Of a stretch of 64,000 nt of DNA, positions 37,236 to 49,815 are shown piece by piece. The position numbers and the translations under genes were made by a program. Location: positions 1 through 64,000 of the forward strand of contig JACATO010001008.1 in assembly GCA_018389105.1 (NCBI GenBank). Direction: 5' to 3'. The DNA is from Nautilus pompilius. Its lineage: Eukaryota; Mollusca; Cephalopoda; Nautilida; Nautilidae. The notes under the pieces were generated by a model that ran no database searches, was not told the DNA's origin, and worked only from the letters and a program-made list of their open reading frames with translations. The first letter of the stretch is position 1, and the number at the start of each line of letters is the position of its first letter.

Positions 37236-39869
37236 CTTCGAAAGGGGTAGTTCGACAAAATAATATCACGGAAACGGCTCGCTTTTATTTCACCTTTCAT
37301 TAACAAACTGACAAATAATAAACGACCAAATTATCATGATATGGCAGTGTGCAGCCAAAACGAATTAATGTAAAATGTAATAAAGTCTACCATCAAACAC
37401 AGAAATCATCTAAATTGCTAAAGAGATGATAATAATCTAAAATACTGCAATACAAACAAAGATTGTAAGAAAGAACGACAGTGATGAGGCCCACGAGCGA
37501 AGACGGTCCGAATCGATCGGGGTATCATTACGGCCATGATCGTGGCGACTAAACTCGCTACGTTAAGTTATCAGCTCACATCGTTCAAACTAAAACCATT
37601 GTGTTTGGAAAGAAAGAAGCCAATGTTTGATCTTCGTACAATCAGTATTATAAAATCTGTTTCTCTTTCTTATAGGCAAGGTGGTCGTGTATCGCTCCGA
37701 TATAAAAATAAAAAAGCCGAGCACAGACTGGGGAAATAATTGCTCCGAAATGATAAGAAGATATCACATGTAGGGCAAACCTGTGATTTTATTTACCCTC
37801 CGTATGTTGCGTGACTGGTCTTTAATATCAGAACGCAGTGTATCGTGAATGGCGGGCCTGGGGAAAATGTTCTTCGCAATAAATAAAAAAAACAAACAAA
37901 CAGTTTATGCCCTAAACCGTGTAAGTGACTGTAGAAATGTGCTTGGTGAGTGTAGTATATCGGTTATACAAGTGTGAAATAGTGGTCTCTACATTGCAGT
38001 TGAGGTTGTATATGTATATATAATACGAAACTAAGATCTATTTGATAGTAGCTCCGCATATGCGTGAAATGAACCATAGTAACTGAAATGCAGAAGGATG
38101 CTGGTCGTAGCCTCGTTTTAGCTTCAGCACATTTCTCCAGGAGCAGTATTATGAAGAGGTAAGACACGTTCGTTGATGACCTAATTGCATAATTAAAAAA
38201 TAAATTAAAATGGAAGCGAAGTAATAACAGTTCTGTTTTTTTCTTAAAAGAGACTTTTTATATTACAGAGGGAAAAAAAGAAATTGTGTTATTAAGTATT
38301 TTCCCTCTAAAAATATATATTAGGTATTGAATGTTGCCAGTGACCTGCGCATGGCTGGGTTCCCACCACTCGTTGTCATCAGCTTTGGCCAACTCTTATA
38401 GAAGATTCTCTGGTAAGAAATAAAATGGTAAAAATGTCATGAAGCGAAAATAAAATAAAATTTACTGGCATGTTGAAGGAACGAAATTAAAAATTGAAAA
38501 AGAAAAAAATAAAAACATAAAAAAGTTAGACGTTTGCTACACGCATGAGTGCACAGAAATTATTGTTATTTTCCTGCATATTGATTGACCCGAGAAACTT
38601 AGGTTTTATTCTCTTTACCCTCTTTTATTAAATATTCAATTTCTGAAAACTCTATTATTTTTTTTTCCCTTCCGCTCCCCGACATTTCCGGAATTTACAC
38701 GTTGGGATAATCAAGCATTCTTCAATGTTTGGAGGTGGATCGAGAACAGCGTCCGAAAAAAATATATGAAAGACAGAAAAAATGGGATGCGAGCTCAATT
38801 GTTTAGTTATAAATAGAAAATTCTATTTCCTGTTTTTCTTTAGACGTCGCTGTTTGTTGTCTCCCGCTTTCGTCATGGCGGCAGCACCAGTCCGCTAATA
38901 TACGTAGTCACGTGTTCTCAATTCCAATGGTAATTATTATTTTTTTAAAAAATCAGAACTTCTGTATCACGAAATCAAAGGATTTGTATCTCGAGTTTTC
39001 GGTTTATGTTTCGACTTTTCTACTGGGCTTGAAGATACGATCTTTAACTGAATTTGGTCTTATCCAATAACTTTACCGGATCTAACTCGTCTTATCTCTG
39101 CCGGTTATCATCGATATATATATTCAATAACTTTCTAATATGAATACGACCTCTGATAGAAAAGCCGTTTATCAAGATCACGAACGTGAATACAAAAAAC
39201 AAGCCCCTTTTTTTTTCCTGGATATTGATTAGGGTAGTTGGAGCCGATTGAGCTTCATCGTTGGCGGCTTTGCTAAAGAACGACAAAGGCAGGTTCGGAT
39301 CGCCGATCAATATTCTGCCAGCCGTAGATGTATATATCTTACTTGACGTAGTTTCGCTTTATAGAGTCTCTATTCTACTCAAAGCTCCCGGATCTTTAAA
39401 CAGAAATTTCTTTTTATGCCGGAGAGAAATACGCAGTGTTATCGATGCTGTCTTATATTAGGGTTTTCCGTCACTGAACACTGTGGGCGCTGTAAAAATA
39501 TATTAGAAAGTTCCTGCTAAAAAAAGGGGGGCAAAAAATATTGTATTTCTGTAAACTATCCAAACCCTGTTTCGTTTTTTAAATATTATGCTTGCATGTT
39601 ACTTATGTTGGAAGAAATGCTAATCTGGCAGTCGTACGTAGCCAGAAAGTTAACCCTTAATTCTCACACAGATTTTTCTATTTAATTACTACAAAAAAAG
39701 AAAGAAAGAAAAAACAGGCGAAGGTGAGAGTGCGTTATCTGCTTAATAATGTTAGTTGGATCATTAATGTTTTATCGCAACAAACGTCCTCCTCCTCGTG
39801 GAACTGCTTCCTGACTTGCGAGGTCTAAGAACCTCTCACAGAGATGAGCTAGGAGTAGGACGGCAAGTA
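37236..39869. other. Non-coding, nothing recognised
   Basis: AT-rich. Frames at 37536-37739 and 39092-39310 are short and featureless. Confidence 0.5.
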
Positions 39870-40115
39870 GTTACTTAGGTATGGTTCTGGGCTCTAAACT
39901 GGTTAAAGCGCAAGATAGTGAGGAATTACCCCCGGGGGAGGGGGGAATCTCCACCACACGCACCAGGAAAACCATACTGAAACTCTTCATTTTGAGTTGT
40001 GGGTAGAAACCGAAACGATCTCTCACGCAGCCTCCTAAAGAAGAGTGAGAACGATTCGATTTCGACCGGGATTCGAACACAGACCTTCAACTCTGCTACT
40101 GGAATTTATTACTTG
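39870..40115 (-). repeat. tRNA-derived SINE-like copy, reverse strand
   Basis: On the minus strand AGTAGCAGAGTTGAAGG and the B box TGTTCGAATCCC (complement of 40068-40079) form the head. The body, TCGAAATCGAATCGTTCTC, resembles the body of the 49.7-kb copy just past its B box. Confidence 0.45.
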
Positions 40116-40912
40116 CAAGAAAACAATGTGATCAAGGCACAAGGAAGGGCACAAGAAAGAGAATGGCTTCCAACACAACACCTATAATGATTAATAGATA
40201 CAATTTCCCTTGGATTTAGTTGTTTTATTTTTGTATATGTGACCATAATGGAATTTAGTTGGGTCTTTGTAGCTAGGATGGATGGGAAAAATCAGCCTTT
40301 ATTTACAAACTTCGATTAATTTTAAAACTTCTGCTAGGTCTTCTCTCAAATATCAACAGTTTAACTTATTACAATAGATTTCATTTTTCTAAAACATTCA
40401 ATGTATTCCGAGTGTTTAAACCTTGTTTAACTCTGGTAAACTCATATCTTCTTAAATATTGAGCTACCTGGACAGCATATTCAACATGCGGATGAGTCGG
40501 AAATGTATACAACCGATTGCGAGCTTTACATTTAAACCTTGAAGAACTTTAATCTCTTCTGACGCTTTACTTTTAGCAGCTGAAACACAATAATCCTCGC
40601 TTTTGATATTTTGTTTAATTCCTAGATTTAATTTTAAAATAATATTCTTCTTCTTTAATTGCTCCCACCTGTTTGGATGATTTAGCATCATTAGCATTAT
40701 ATTTAAATTTTCCTCTAAAATTATTAGTTTTAAACAAATAACCTTTTTAAATTCTTTAATAAAAGACTATAAAAACTGCATATAAGGTTAAATTAACTGG
40801 AATACAATTACGGGGTTTACTTTCGTCTTGTTGTTTTTTTAAAAAATAAATCCTATATTGCCAGGTTTCTTTCATAAAACGATCCCTGTACCCAGTTTTA
40901 TTAAGTACCGTA

Positions 40913-40946
40913 AACACACACACACAGCACACACACACACACACAC
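40913..40946 (+). repeat. (CA)n microsatellite
   Basis: CA repeat interrupted once by AG. Confidence 0.9.
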
Positions 40947-41204
40947 CATTCACTTTCGCAATGGTGTAAGGGGGGACAACCGTTTTAAGTGTTTTTGGGT
41001 GACAATACATCCTTGTGGAAATCCGTTGCTTCGATCTGGATCAGCGACTGACTGGAGAAGAATCGAGAGAGGCCCTAACCCCAAACCGTAGCATTAACCA
41101 TGACTTTTAACTTTGTTATTAATGTTATTAATGTTTCAGCTCAATAAACCTCTGTGGTAACGCAGTGGTGTTATTTCTCTATGGCGTTCTGATGCGCTCA
41201 TTTG

Positions 41205-41345
41205 CGGCGAGGTAGTCCAGTGGTTAACCTTTTGGACTGCTATAGTCGAAGGCCCGAGTTCGATTTTCCGCTGGAAATGAGTGGCTCGGTTTCTTCTCGC
41301 CCCTTTCGTCAGCCAGCTGTGTGGGGATCCCTCCAGCATCTAAAC
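41205..41345 (+). repeat. tRNA-derived SINE-like copy
   Basis: Head with TAGTCCAGTGG (A box, 41213-41223) and GAGTTCGATTTTC (B box, near 41256), spaced as in a tRNA. The body runs into TCTTCTCGCCCC and GTGTGGGGATCCCTCC. A related tail may continue to about 41550. Confidence 0.55.
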
Positions 41346-41588
41346 ACGGGAGGCTTTTAACAAGGACTTTCTGCTTGACTGCCCGCTGCAAGCCGGTCTC
41401 TCGCCCAGCTACTTACCTGACCTCATAAAATACGGCAACTAATTAGGGATACGGAACCCGACTAGGTTTCCTCCTTTGGGACACGTAGGCGCGGGTTGCT
41501 AGTTTATGTATTTACGGCCAAGTGCCAGAGTAGAGTAAAGCGACCTCGAACGTGAGGACAGAAGAGATAAGGTGGTGCTGATGTGTCG

Positions 41589-41589
41589 G

Positions 41590-41622
<33 letters not shown>

Positions 41623-42030
41623 TCTCTTCCTCTCTCTCTCTCTCTCTCTTAAGACCGTCTCGGTGACATGTCGTCAAGTCTCTCGCTCTGTATGTCGTAA
41701 AGTCTCTCTCTCTGGAATGTCGTCCGTCGTCAGTCTTCTCTTCTCTCTATCTCGTCGAGAGCTCTCTCCTCCTCTCTGTAAGGACGTCTCCAAGTCTCTC
41801 TCTCTGTAATGTCGTCAAGTCTCTCTCTCTGTAATGTCGTCATCGCTTCGTAGCCTCTCTTTCTGTAATGAAGTCAAGTCTCTCTCTATCTCTCTCTCTC
41901 TCTCTGTAATGACGTCAAGTCTCTCTCTCTGTAATGTCGTCAAGTCTCTCTCTCTGTAATGTCGTCATCTCTCTCTCTCGCTGTCGCTCTGTAATGACTC
42001 CAAGTCTCTCTCTCTCTCTGTAATGTCGTC

Positions 42031-42096
<66 letters not shown>
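41589..42096 (+). repeat. CT array with GTAATGTCGTCA(AG) units
   Basis: Third locus of the compound repeat. The left part is eroded (for example CGTCGAGAGC inserts). The centre has repeated GTAATGTCGTCAAGTCTCTC, and the right end is a pure CT run of about 65 bases. The insert is mostly the TGTCGTCA variant here. Confidence 0.9.
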
Positions 42097-42097
<1 letters not shown>

Positions 42098-44959
42098 ACA
42101 CACCAACTTCCCTAGCCCCTCGAGATGTCACCACCGACATTAAAGTTTCGTGAATGGAAAAAACTGTTCGTTTTCTTTTCAATGTGAAACCCACTTCAAA
42201 CAACCGTTTGGATGCGTGGTGCTGGCTGTGAATGTTAGGGAAGGGGGTTAGTACTATCGCAAAGCAAATTTAGAAAACATTTTTAAAAAATTATTTCCTA
42301 AGTTTTCCGTTTTGCTATTAACTAACCCTGTTCTCTTTTCATCCCTATTTTTAGTAGTTAAATCACAATTTGAATGAAGTTTATCTTGGCTGTCGAGCTA
42401 CGGAAACTCGACTCTGTTGCTAACCAGCAGATACCAGTATCACAAGTCACGTGACCGATCTAATCCTTGCGGATTTCCTTCTCACTGCCGCTAGCGGAGC
42501 ACAAACGTCACTGGTGTTTTTGTTATTAAAAACAAGAATCGGACAAATAAATGGGAAAGGAGGGGCAGCTGAGAGAAATACAGCCAGAAATAAACAGCAA
42601 AAACAATAACAACAACAACAACAACAACAAAAGATGGAGAGACAAAACGTTGGGATGACTTTAGCGAGACAAATGCGTGCCTTTTGAAGAAAAATCAAAT
42701 AAGAATTTAGTATTTAAAGTATTTTTCTTGCTTCGCATTCCAAATAATTAAATCCTTCGTTCTGTACTTTCATATTTTTTTTGTTATTGTCAGGTTTATT
42801 TCACCACCAAATGAAATTCTTCAGAGGTAAAATAGCAAAGATCGGATTTTTATCATAAAAAGCATAATCGTGACAATTGACTAGATCTTCTGTCGCAAAT
42901 ATAATAGTTGTAACCTGTTTCAAAGTAAAGGGATATGCTATGACATCAAAGAAGGTCTATCAAAGAGGGAACGATTGAGACAGTAGTAGAAGTCTCGTGT
43001 TACAGTTGAAGGCTGTGATACCGAAACGCGTTTCTGGTCACAAACGGAATGGTTATTTCATAAGACAGATCTTGTCACGATGGAAAACTTGTGACACTGT
43101 AACAGGTTTCCTTCCACAAAAGAAAGGTTGATTGTCAAATATCTTTAGACATTTTTGAATTCAGCATAAAGTGAAATCAGTTTGGAATTTAACATATGAA
43201 ATATATGTACATAAATTTAATTTTAAACTTTATTGCAATCTTCACTTTGTACGCGACTATTATTAGAAATTTTTTTTATTATAGCAATCAACCTTAGTTG
43301 CCACTAGTGAGATCTCTAGATTCAGGGCCAAAAGTGTTTCCTATTTCCTGAAAATGTCTTTTAATTTTTTAGCTACGACTTTTATTAACAGCAAAGGATT
43401 AATTAAGCATTTATAGTTTGTTTGTTTTTGTAATTAGAAGAAACTTAGAATAAAAAAATTATACACGCATTTTTTATAGTTTACATTATAAATGTTTATC
43501 TATTTGAAATTATTCACATTTAAATATAATTTTAAAAAAAATAAAGCAGAAATGAATTATACACAACAAAATGTTTCCTTGAAAGAAATTAAAGATTTTT
43601 TAAAAATCAAATAATAATGATAAATATAAATTTTTATTATAAATTAACAACGAATGAACAAGATATTGCTCTTTATCTATTCTTTAATATTAAAGAAATT
43701 AAATTTATATGAACATATCAAAATATCTAATAGAAATTAAAAGTAAAATTAAAGGTTACTGATAGACTGTACTGTTTCTGAGATCAAATAAAGTTTTAAT
43801 TTTCTTCAAATAAAAATCGAAAAAGTATATTTGTATAAGTATTCACAGATATAAATGATGACAGTAGATTAGTTGGCAATTAGTCTGTGGACTTCCCTTC
43901 CTAGACATGTAGCTTTAAATTATCTCAAATTGTCTCTACTCTTTTGCTTTAGCTATCTTAGATCGCAACATTTTTCAACTTCATTGGTTTTCTTTTGAAG
44001 GAATTAAGTTTTAAAAAAATAGTTTAATTTTTAAAGATTAAACAAATGAAGAAATTAAAATTAGTGGCTTTTTTTTTAAAAAAGAGAGACAAAGATAAGT
44101 TGCCATTTAAGAAATGTTGGTTGTTTCTTTTTAAGTACAGATGAGGTGGAAAAGCAAATGTTGAGAAATCAAAGATGTTAACTCAATAATAAGAACATGC
44201 AAACGTTATCTTGTCTGCTGTCTCTTAGAGATAACTTTCATTTACATCCATTATTTTAATTCAAACTTTTGTGAAAACGTGGAAAATTTTACAGCAGTTT
44301 GTCTGGAGAAGATTCCCTTAACACTGGCGATCACGTGGTCATGTTTATTTGCTGACAAGCGCCACTAGTGCGCAACATTTAAACCAGGGGGCGCGTCCAA
44401 CTACTCGAACATCACTGTTGCTCGATGTGCGCCCGCTTTGTAGCGCTGAAGTAAATATTACCTTTATTTTCTGAAGCATCCTTAAAATTGTAGAGACACG
44501 ACGACAAAGGAATCCGTTACGAGGGGTCCCCAGCCTAGTTATGTTTGGCTTAATCTTTGTCTGATGAATCACTAACCATTAGCAGTAGCTTCTTTACCAG
44601 GAAAAGTTGTAATTGCAACCATTCAACTATCTTCTGTGTATCCCAATATCATATTGAATGTGAATGAGGCCCAGAGCGCTGATTCTACTCTCAGCCGTGG
44701 ACCCCTGCAGGTAGTTGAGATGTTTCAGGGCCGAGATGAACATATCATACTCACAGCTGGTGAAAGGTACAGCACAGGGTATGGTCAGCAGAACGGACCA
44801 GACTTAGGTATTTTTATCACATTCCGGAAATAATTCAGATTAAAGTTAATATATGAAAATGAAAAACAAAAATATTTAACAATATAGCAGCGCAACTTCA
44901 GTATTTAAGTGTGCGCTTGAGAAGTTTTCTAAAATATATATAATCTTAATGGTAGCGGC
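42097..44959. other. Strongly AT-rich non-coding DNA
   Basis: Contains the CAA microsatellite at 42.6 kb and a very AT-rich stretch at 43.2-44.3 kb. CCAGGGGGCGC at 44384-44394 resembles a CTCF core by pattern only. Confidence 0.5.
42602..42631 (+). repeat. (CAA)n microsatellite
   Basis: CAA units with one CAAT interruption. A similar tract occurs at 57326-57357. Confidence 0.9.
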
Positions 44960-46920
44960 ACAAGGTATTTGCTGTCCTAAGCGACCTTCTCCCACTTAAA
45001 TTTCCATATAGCGGTCTCGATGTCTAGAATCTCTGAGTACAGTAGATCAGTTTGGTGTATCTCGATGACTTCGGCGTATCCAATGGTTCTTGAACAGAGA
45101 TGCAGGACCAATTTTATGACTGTGGTCAGAAAATTGTTGAGATGATTTTCCATCTCTTCTTGGATGGCATCCAAAAATAAAATGGCAGGATTTCATTCTG
45201 CAAAAGATGGAAACTTTTTTTTTTTTAATTTAACTGCGGAATACAACTATTTTAGTCCAATTTCAGCTCACTGTAAAAGTTTTGATGAATAAGTAAATAA
45301 ATTTGATAATAATAGATTAGATATTGCTTATCTCAGCGATCTGAGAATCATCAGGACCTCGAACAAACGCACACAATTGAAATTGCTAGCAGCCTCACCT
45401 TAAAGAATACGTAGCAGAGATGTGATTGTACCCAGAAACAGATTTTAGAAAATGGACTCTATTTAGATGTAAATTACCAATAGTATTCTTCAACTTTTTT
45501 CAACTGGCGTCTTGCTGCGGTGACGGTGAGAAACGATTCTTGTCACCTAAGGTCATAATCCAACACACTCAACCATTCTGTATGCACGCCGAAGTTATCT
45601 CCAACATCAACCCTGTTGTTGGCCGTACACTTCTTCTGTTATCATGTTAAAAGCAACAAAAATGTCACTGATCTTTTGATGCAATTTTGTTGTAATGCCA
45701 GCCATAGGAAGGTTAATATTCTGTAAAAAAAAACAAAAAAAAACGAATAATAAAATCGTAGTAGTTAGAGCTGATGCTCGTGATTGTCTGTCAGGTCTCA
45801 CTTCCTAGTCCTGTGCGTAAGCTCTAAGCAATAACCTCTAGAGACTTGATAGGGCAAATTCTTAATAGACGTGGCTGTACGAGGAGCGCATGTCCCTACT
45901 ATTCCTGAATTCGTCCACCGACTCTTTCCTTGCTGCTAGTCAATGGTCTCTACACCGATTGGCGGAATTATTTCTCCAAGAATGCTTGCACGATGGATAA
46001 ATTTAATAAATTCTTCGGAGTTTTGGAATAGAAATCTACAAACTTAATGCAAACATCCTAAAATTATTTAATGTGAAAAGAATCTTCATCCGCTCAATGG
46101 TGGATTGACCAGTTTCTTTAACTTCATCAATATGAAAGCTACGGATGTACTCTCCTATTATATCAGTGAGCTCATTCTGTGTTTGGAGGCTAATGTACTG
46201 CACTTTTCTGATTGTTTTTTGCTCCAGATGCTCCTTTACAAGGTTGTTATGCCCTGCGACTAGACACGATAGAGCAAGGATGTTGCCTGGAATTCCACTT
46301 GATTCACTTCCTTGTCGCCACACAGTGCGATGAACTAGCGACTACAAAACAAGACTTTCTCTACAATCAAATCTAGGTCTTCGTTTCTTGCTAGCAATCC
46401 GACAGTTTCTCGATCGAATCCGCATGGCGGTCTGGCCTCTGCGTTATTTGCCATTTTGCCAGATTCTTATCAAACTTTGCTTTCGAGATGTTTCTACATT
46501 GCAGAAGATGTTTCCGTTCATCTCGTGAATGGCTTATTGACTATGACTCTCGAGGCAGATTTGATTTCGGTAAATAATGCACAATCAATGTAAGATACTC
46601 CATCGTATCGGTGGAACTTGAACCTTGTTGGCATTCATAAAATGTTTGAAACTCGTTCTTATCTGGGAAAAAACGATGCTTTAAAATCTGGACTTTTTGG
46701 ATAGCAGGAAGGTCTTTCGAGGTTAGCTTCAGTCTCAGCCTTAGTGAAATCTGCTCTGATGTAGGTTGTAAGATCATACGTCACCGATCCAGTATATTGT
46801 GCAGGTTCCAGGTCCAGAGGTATTTGAGCATCTAATACTGGCTTTTGTATGGGAGATTTCTGGTGATCCCTCTGGTTCAGCTGAAAATCAATGCAAATAA
46901 TAACAGTAGAATAAAACAAG
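44960..46920 (-). pseudogene. hAT transposase relic, ZMYM1/DUF4371-like, reverse strand
   Basis: Read on the minus strand, pieces follow the family order. YDLTTYIRADFTKAE lies near 46800, HRFFPDKNEFQTFYE near 46670, and the DUF4371 core GSESSGIPGNILALSCLVA with KVQYISLQTQNELTDIIGEY at 46130-46320. ISDIFVAFNMITEEVYGQ lies near 45640, and FLDAIQEEMENHLNNFL ... ETAIWKFKWE at 44980-45180. The C-terminal dimerisation motif was not found. Divergence from the 33-36 kb element is large, so the two copies represent different old families. Confidence 0.7.
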
Positions 46921-47295
46921 TAACTAGCTATGTACTAAATCCCGTCAATAGTTTGCTACATGTTTTATGGACTTTTTTGTATTTTAAAATTGCAATATAC
47001 ATAACTATTAGTCCTACTGTTATTTCAAACTGCTAAACATACGGGCCGTCTATCAACACGTAACAGATCGGTTTTATTCAAAAACAGTGACAGTAATCGT
47101 CTATATTGATGATGCAAAGCAAAGAAAAAAAATGTAATTTTTTTTATAACATTAATTTTTGACTGTATCCGTCACTCTGTCGGTATTCCCAGACGTAAAG
47201 CCTAGTTTTCCCCGTGTCGATGGGGCATTTATAAAGACATCTATTTTTAATACATAAAGCTGCTAATCTGCTGTAGATTGCATGTATACACCACA

Positions 47296-47296
<1 letters not shown>

Positions 47297-47342
<46 letters not shown>
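47297..47342 (+). repeat. (CA)n(TA)n compound microsatellite
   Basis: About 17 CA units followed directly by six TA units. Confidence 0.9.
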
Positions 47343-48596
47343 CAGTGTTGAAAAAAATTCGCGACCATAACAAATGTAATACAAATATTTCTTCTGGAAA
47401 AAAAAATGAAAGAGTTGAGCTCTTAGATTTTTATTATTATCTGTTTTTTTTGTTTTTTTTAGCGTGAGTAATCAGCCATAGTCCGTTAACCTCACGGACA
47501 TCGGCGCCAGTCCGCGTGAGTAATTCCAAAACTCTGCCCATAATGGCGCAGCATTGAGGGGGGGGGGAGGAGAGGGAACCACTGTTTTCCGTTGACGGTG
47601 CACAACAAATCAATAAAAAAAAAAGATCTGGCCTTTCAGTTGTCCACGTCCGTTTCTCACTTGCCAAATAGGGAAGAAACTCCGCCGCAGCAATAACAGA
47701 ACTTATCCTAGACTCCCGGTCTACTGTATTGTCCGACGGCTGCAGCTTTTACGTCTTTGGTTATTCCACCCACCCAACCTCCATACCTGGACACGGGATC
47801 CATGTTATACGATGATATAACATAAAATCAAAAGGCTCTATTATATTCTACTTTTACATTTAAAATTATTTCGCCTAATTTTCGAGGTGTCGAGACCGGG
47901 AAGCCACTTTTAAGGCAACCCACCTTCCCTTTGGTTATATTAGTTTCAAAGCATCTTTTATTGTATTTACTGACAGCAGTCTTGTAACGAAAATTCATTT
48001 AAATATATTAAGTCTCTCTAAATGAGATGTGAGACTCAAACATCCCTGGTCCAGGTTTGAGTCGTGCATGTGCCGATTGTATGTATGCTGATCTACAGGT
48101 GTTCGGTGAGAGTCCAGGTACATAGGTACCACCTGTAGATTAACTGGTTGATTAGAAAGAAAAACATCTTTACTGCTTATAATTTCCTGCACTTATATGT
48201 TCAGGTAAATTAATGATATTCTTCGATCTTTGTTTGTAACAAAAGGATCAGTTCTGATGTTATTCCGCTAGGCAGATATTTTAATGGATCTTTCATTGAT
48301 AACAAGACAAAAGCAACATTTTACGACAAACAAATGTCCCATCTTTCTATTCTTTTCTCAACTAGAAACGTGAGAAGTAAACAGCTCATCCAGTAAGAGT
48401 TTTCTTACAGTAATAATGTATATTGATTTTTTTTTTCTTCGTCTGGTTACGTGATAGACATTCTTCGGCATTTTCCAACTTGTGGAGTAGATCTGGATTA
48501 CGGTACATCGACGACAAGTCTGCCCTTGTCTTCTCCTACACCTTCCTGCAGCTGTGGCCCTAGGTCTGAAACAGAAGAGAAGACTCCGATCGTGAT

Positions 48597-48772
48597 GTGG
48601 TGGATTTAGCTACTTGTGACGTTCTAGTATAGGCAATCACGTGGTGGATTTAGCTACTTGTGACGTTCTAGTATAGGCAATCACGTGGTGGGTTTAGCTA
48701 CTTGTGACGTTCTAGTATAGGCAATCACGTGGTGGGTTTAGCTACTTGTGACGTTCTAGTATAGGCAATCAC
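48597..48772 (+). repeat. 44-bp minisatellite, four tandem copies
   Basis: Four units starting at 48597, 48641, 48685 and 48729, each GTGGTGGATTTAGCTACTTG followed by TGACGTTCTAGTATAGGCAA and TCAC. The only difference I see is GGATTT in copies 1-2 against GGGTTT in copies 3-4. This near identity suggests recent expansion, with a step of duplication within each pair. Confidence 0.95.
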
Positions 48773-49429
48773 GTGGTTTATTTCTGTTTGCAACATCTCG
48801 CCAGAGTACAAACGGCCTGTAATGGAAAGAAAGATGGTGGCGTAGGAGGTGACAATCTGATTTTTCACTTACTTTTTAATCGATATTTTTTTTTTTTTTG
48901 AATCGGGTTTAAAGCCCAGCAGTCCTCGTTTTAAAATGTTTTGTTGTGTTTGCCCCAGGGAGAAGGACAGAACTGAAGCAACATCTATGGAAATCTGTCT
49001 CGGGGAATCAGGCGTTCGATATAACTTGTACGTGCGTCGTTCATCCGGCTTAAATTAAGTTAAGAAGCAATGTTTCTAAGGTTTCAAAAATAAAAAAACA
49101 ACTAAACAAACAGAAACGGTAGAGTTGGGGGGGATTGCTTAATTTAGTTTAAAACGATTTGGCGAGACGTCAAACAGCCCACTTCAAGTTAGTGTAACAG
49201 CTGATTTTTTTGGTTGTTTGTTAGTTAGGTGTCGGTCCTCGGAGAAGTAAGTAATCTATTTAGCAAGCAGATTCAGGAAAACGACCATAAAACCAAGACT
49301 TGGTGGTGTCGCCGTAGATAACTGTCAAGGTGAACTCTTTTAAACAATAGTACTAAAAGGCAATAATGAAATAGAATGAAGAATGCCGTCAACAATACCA
49401 ATCAGAATACAAACAAACATGTGCCGTTT

Positions 49430-49463
49430 ATATATATATATATATATATTTTTTTTTTTTTTA
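49430..49463 (+). repeat. (TA)n followed by poly-T
   Basis: Ten TA units then a run of T. A simple repeat; no neighbouring gene found. Confidence 0.85.
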
Positions 49464-49654
49464 CTTTTGTAATTCTCACCCAAGGTGTGGCAAAGCTCGG
49501 CTGTAGCGAGATTATATGCTAAAAACACGAGTGATAACACTCTACTTCTACAGCAGTATGAACGTCCAGGTGACCTGTTTCAGAAGTAATCAAATAGTAA
49601 AGTCCAGTTGAAACTAGAGGGAAGGGTCTATGGACATCTCATTAGAAGGGGGGG

Positions 49655-49815
49655 TTGGGTAAGCCGTGCGGTACTAGCCTTTGTGACTTTGGCGATTAGC
49701 ATAGGGTCAGGGGATCTAAGATGAAAACGAGAGGAAGTCGAGTCGAGCCGTACCGACGGGGATTCGAACTCAGTCTAGTAGAGGTTGCCACTGGACAACC
49801 AGCCGAGCCGCCCTA
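49655..49815 (-). repeat. tRNA-derived SINE-like copy, reverse strand
   Basis: Minus strand: GGTTGTCCAGTGG (A box) then GAGTTCGAATCCCC (B box, complement around 49757-49770), followed by a CGACTCGACTTCCTCTCGTT body. The A-box part (TTGTCCAGTGG) resembles the 41.2-kb copy. Confidence 0.55.

Noticed and set aside
41205..41280. Functional tRNA gene
   Set aside because: A and B boxes are present but the stems do not close and a SINE-like body follows.
44384..44394. CTCF binding site
   Set aside because: Only an 11-base core resemblance; too short to call without binding data.
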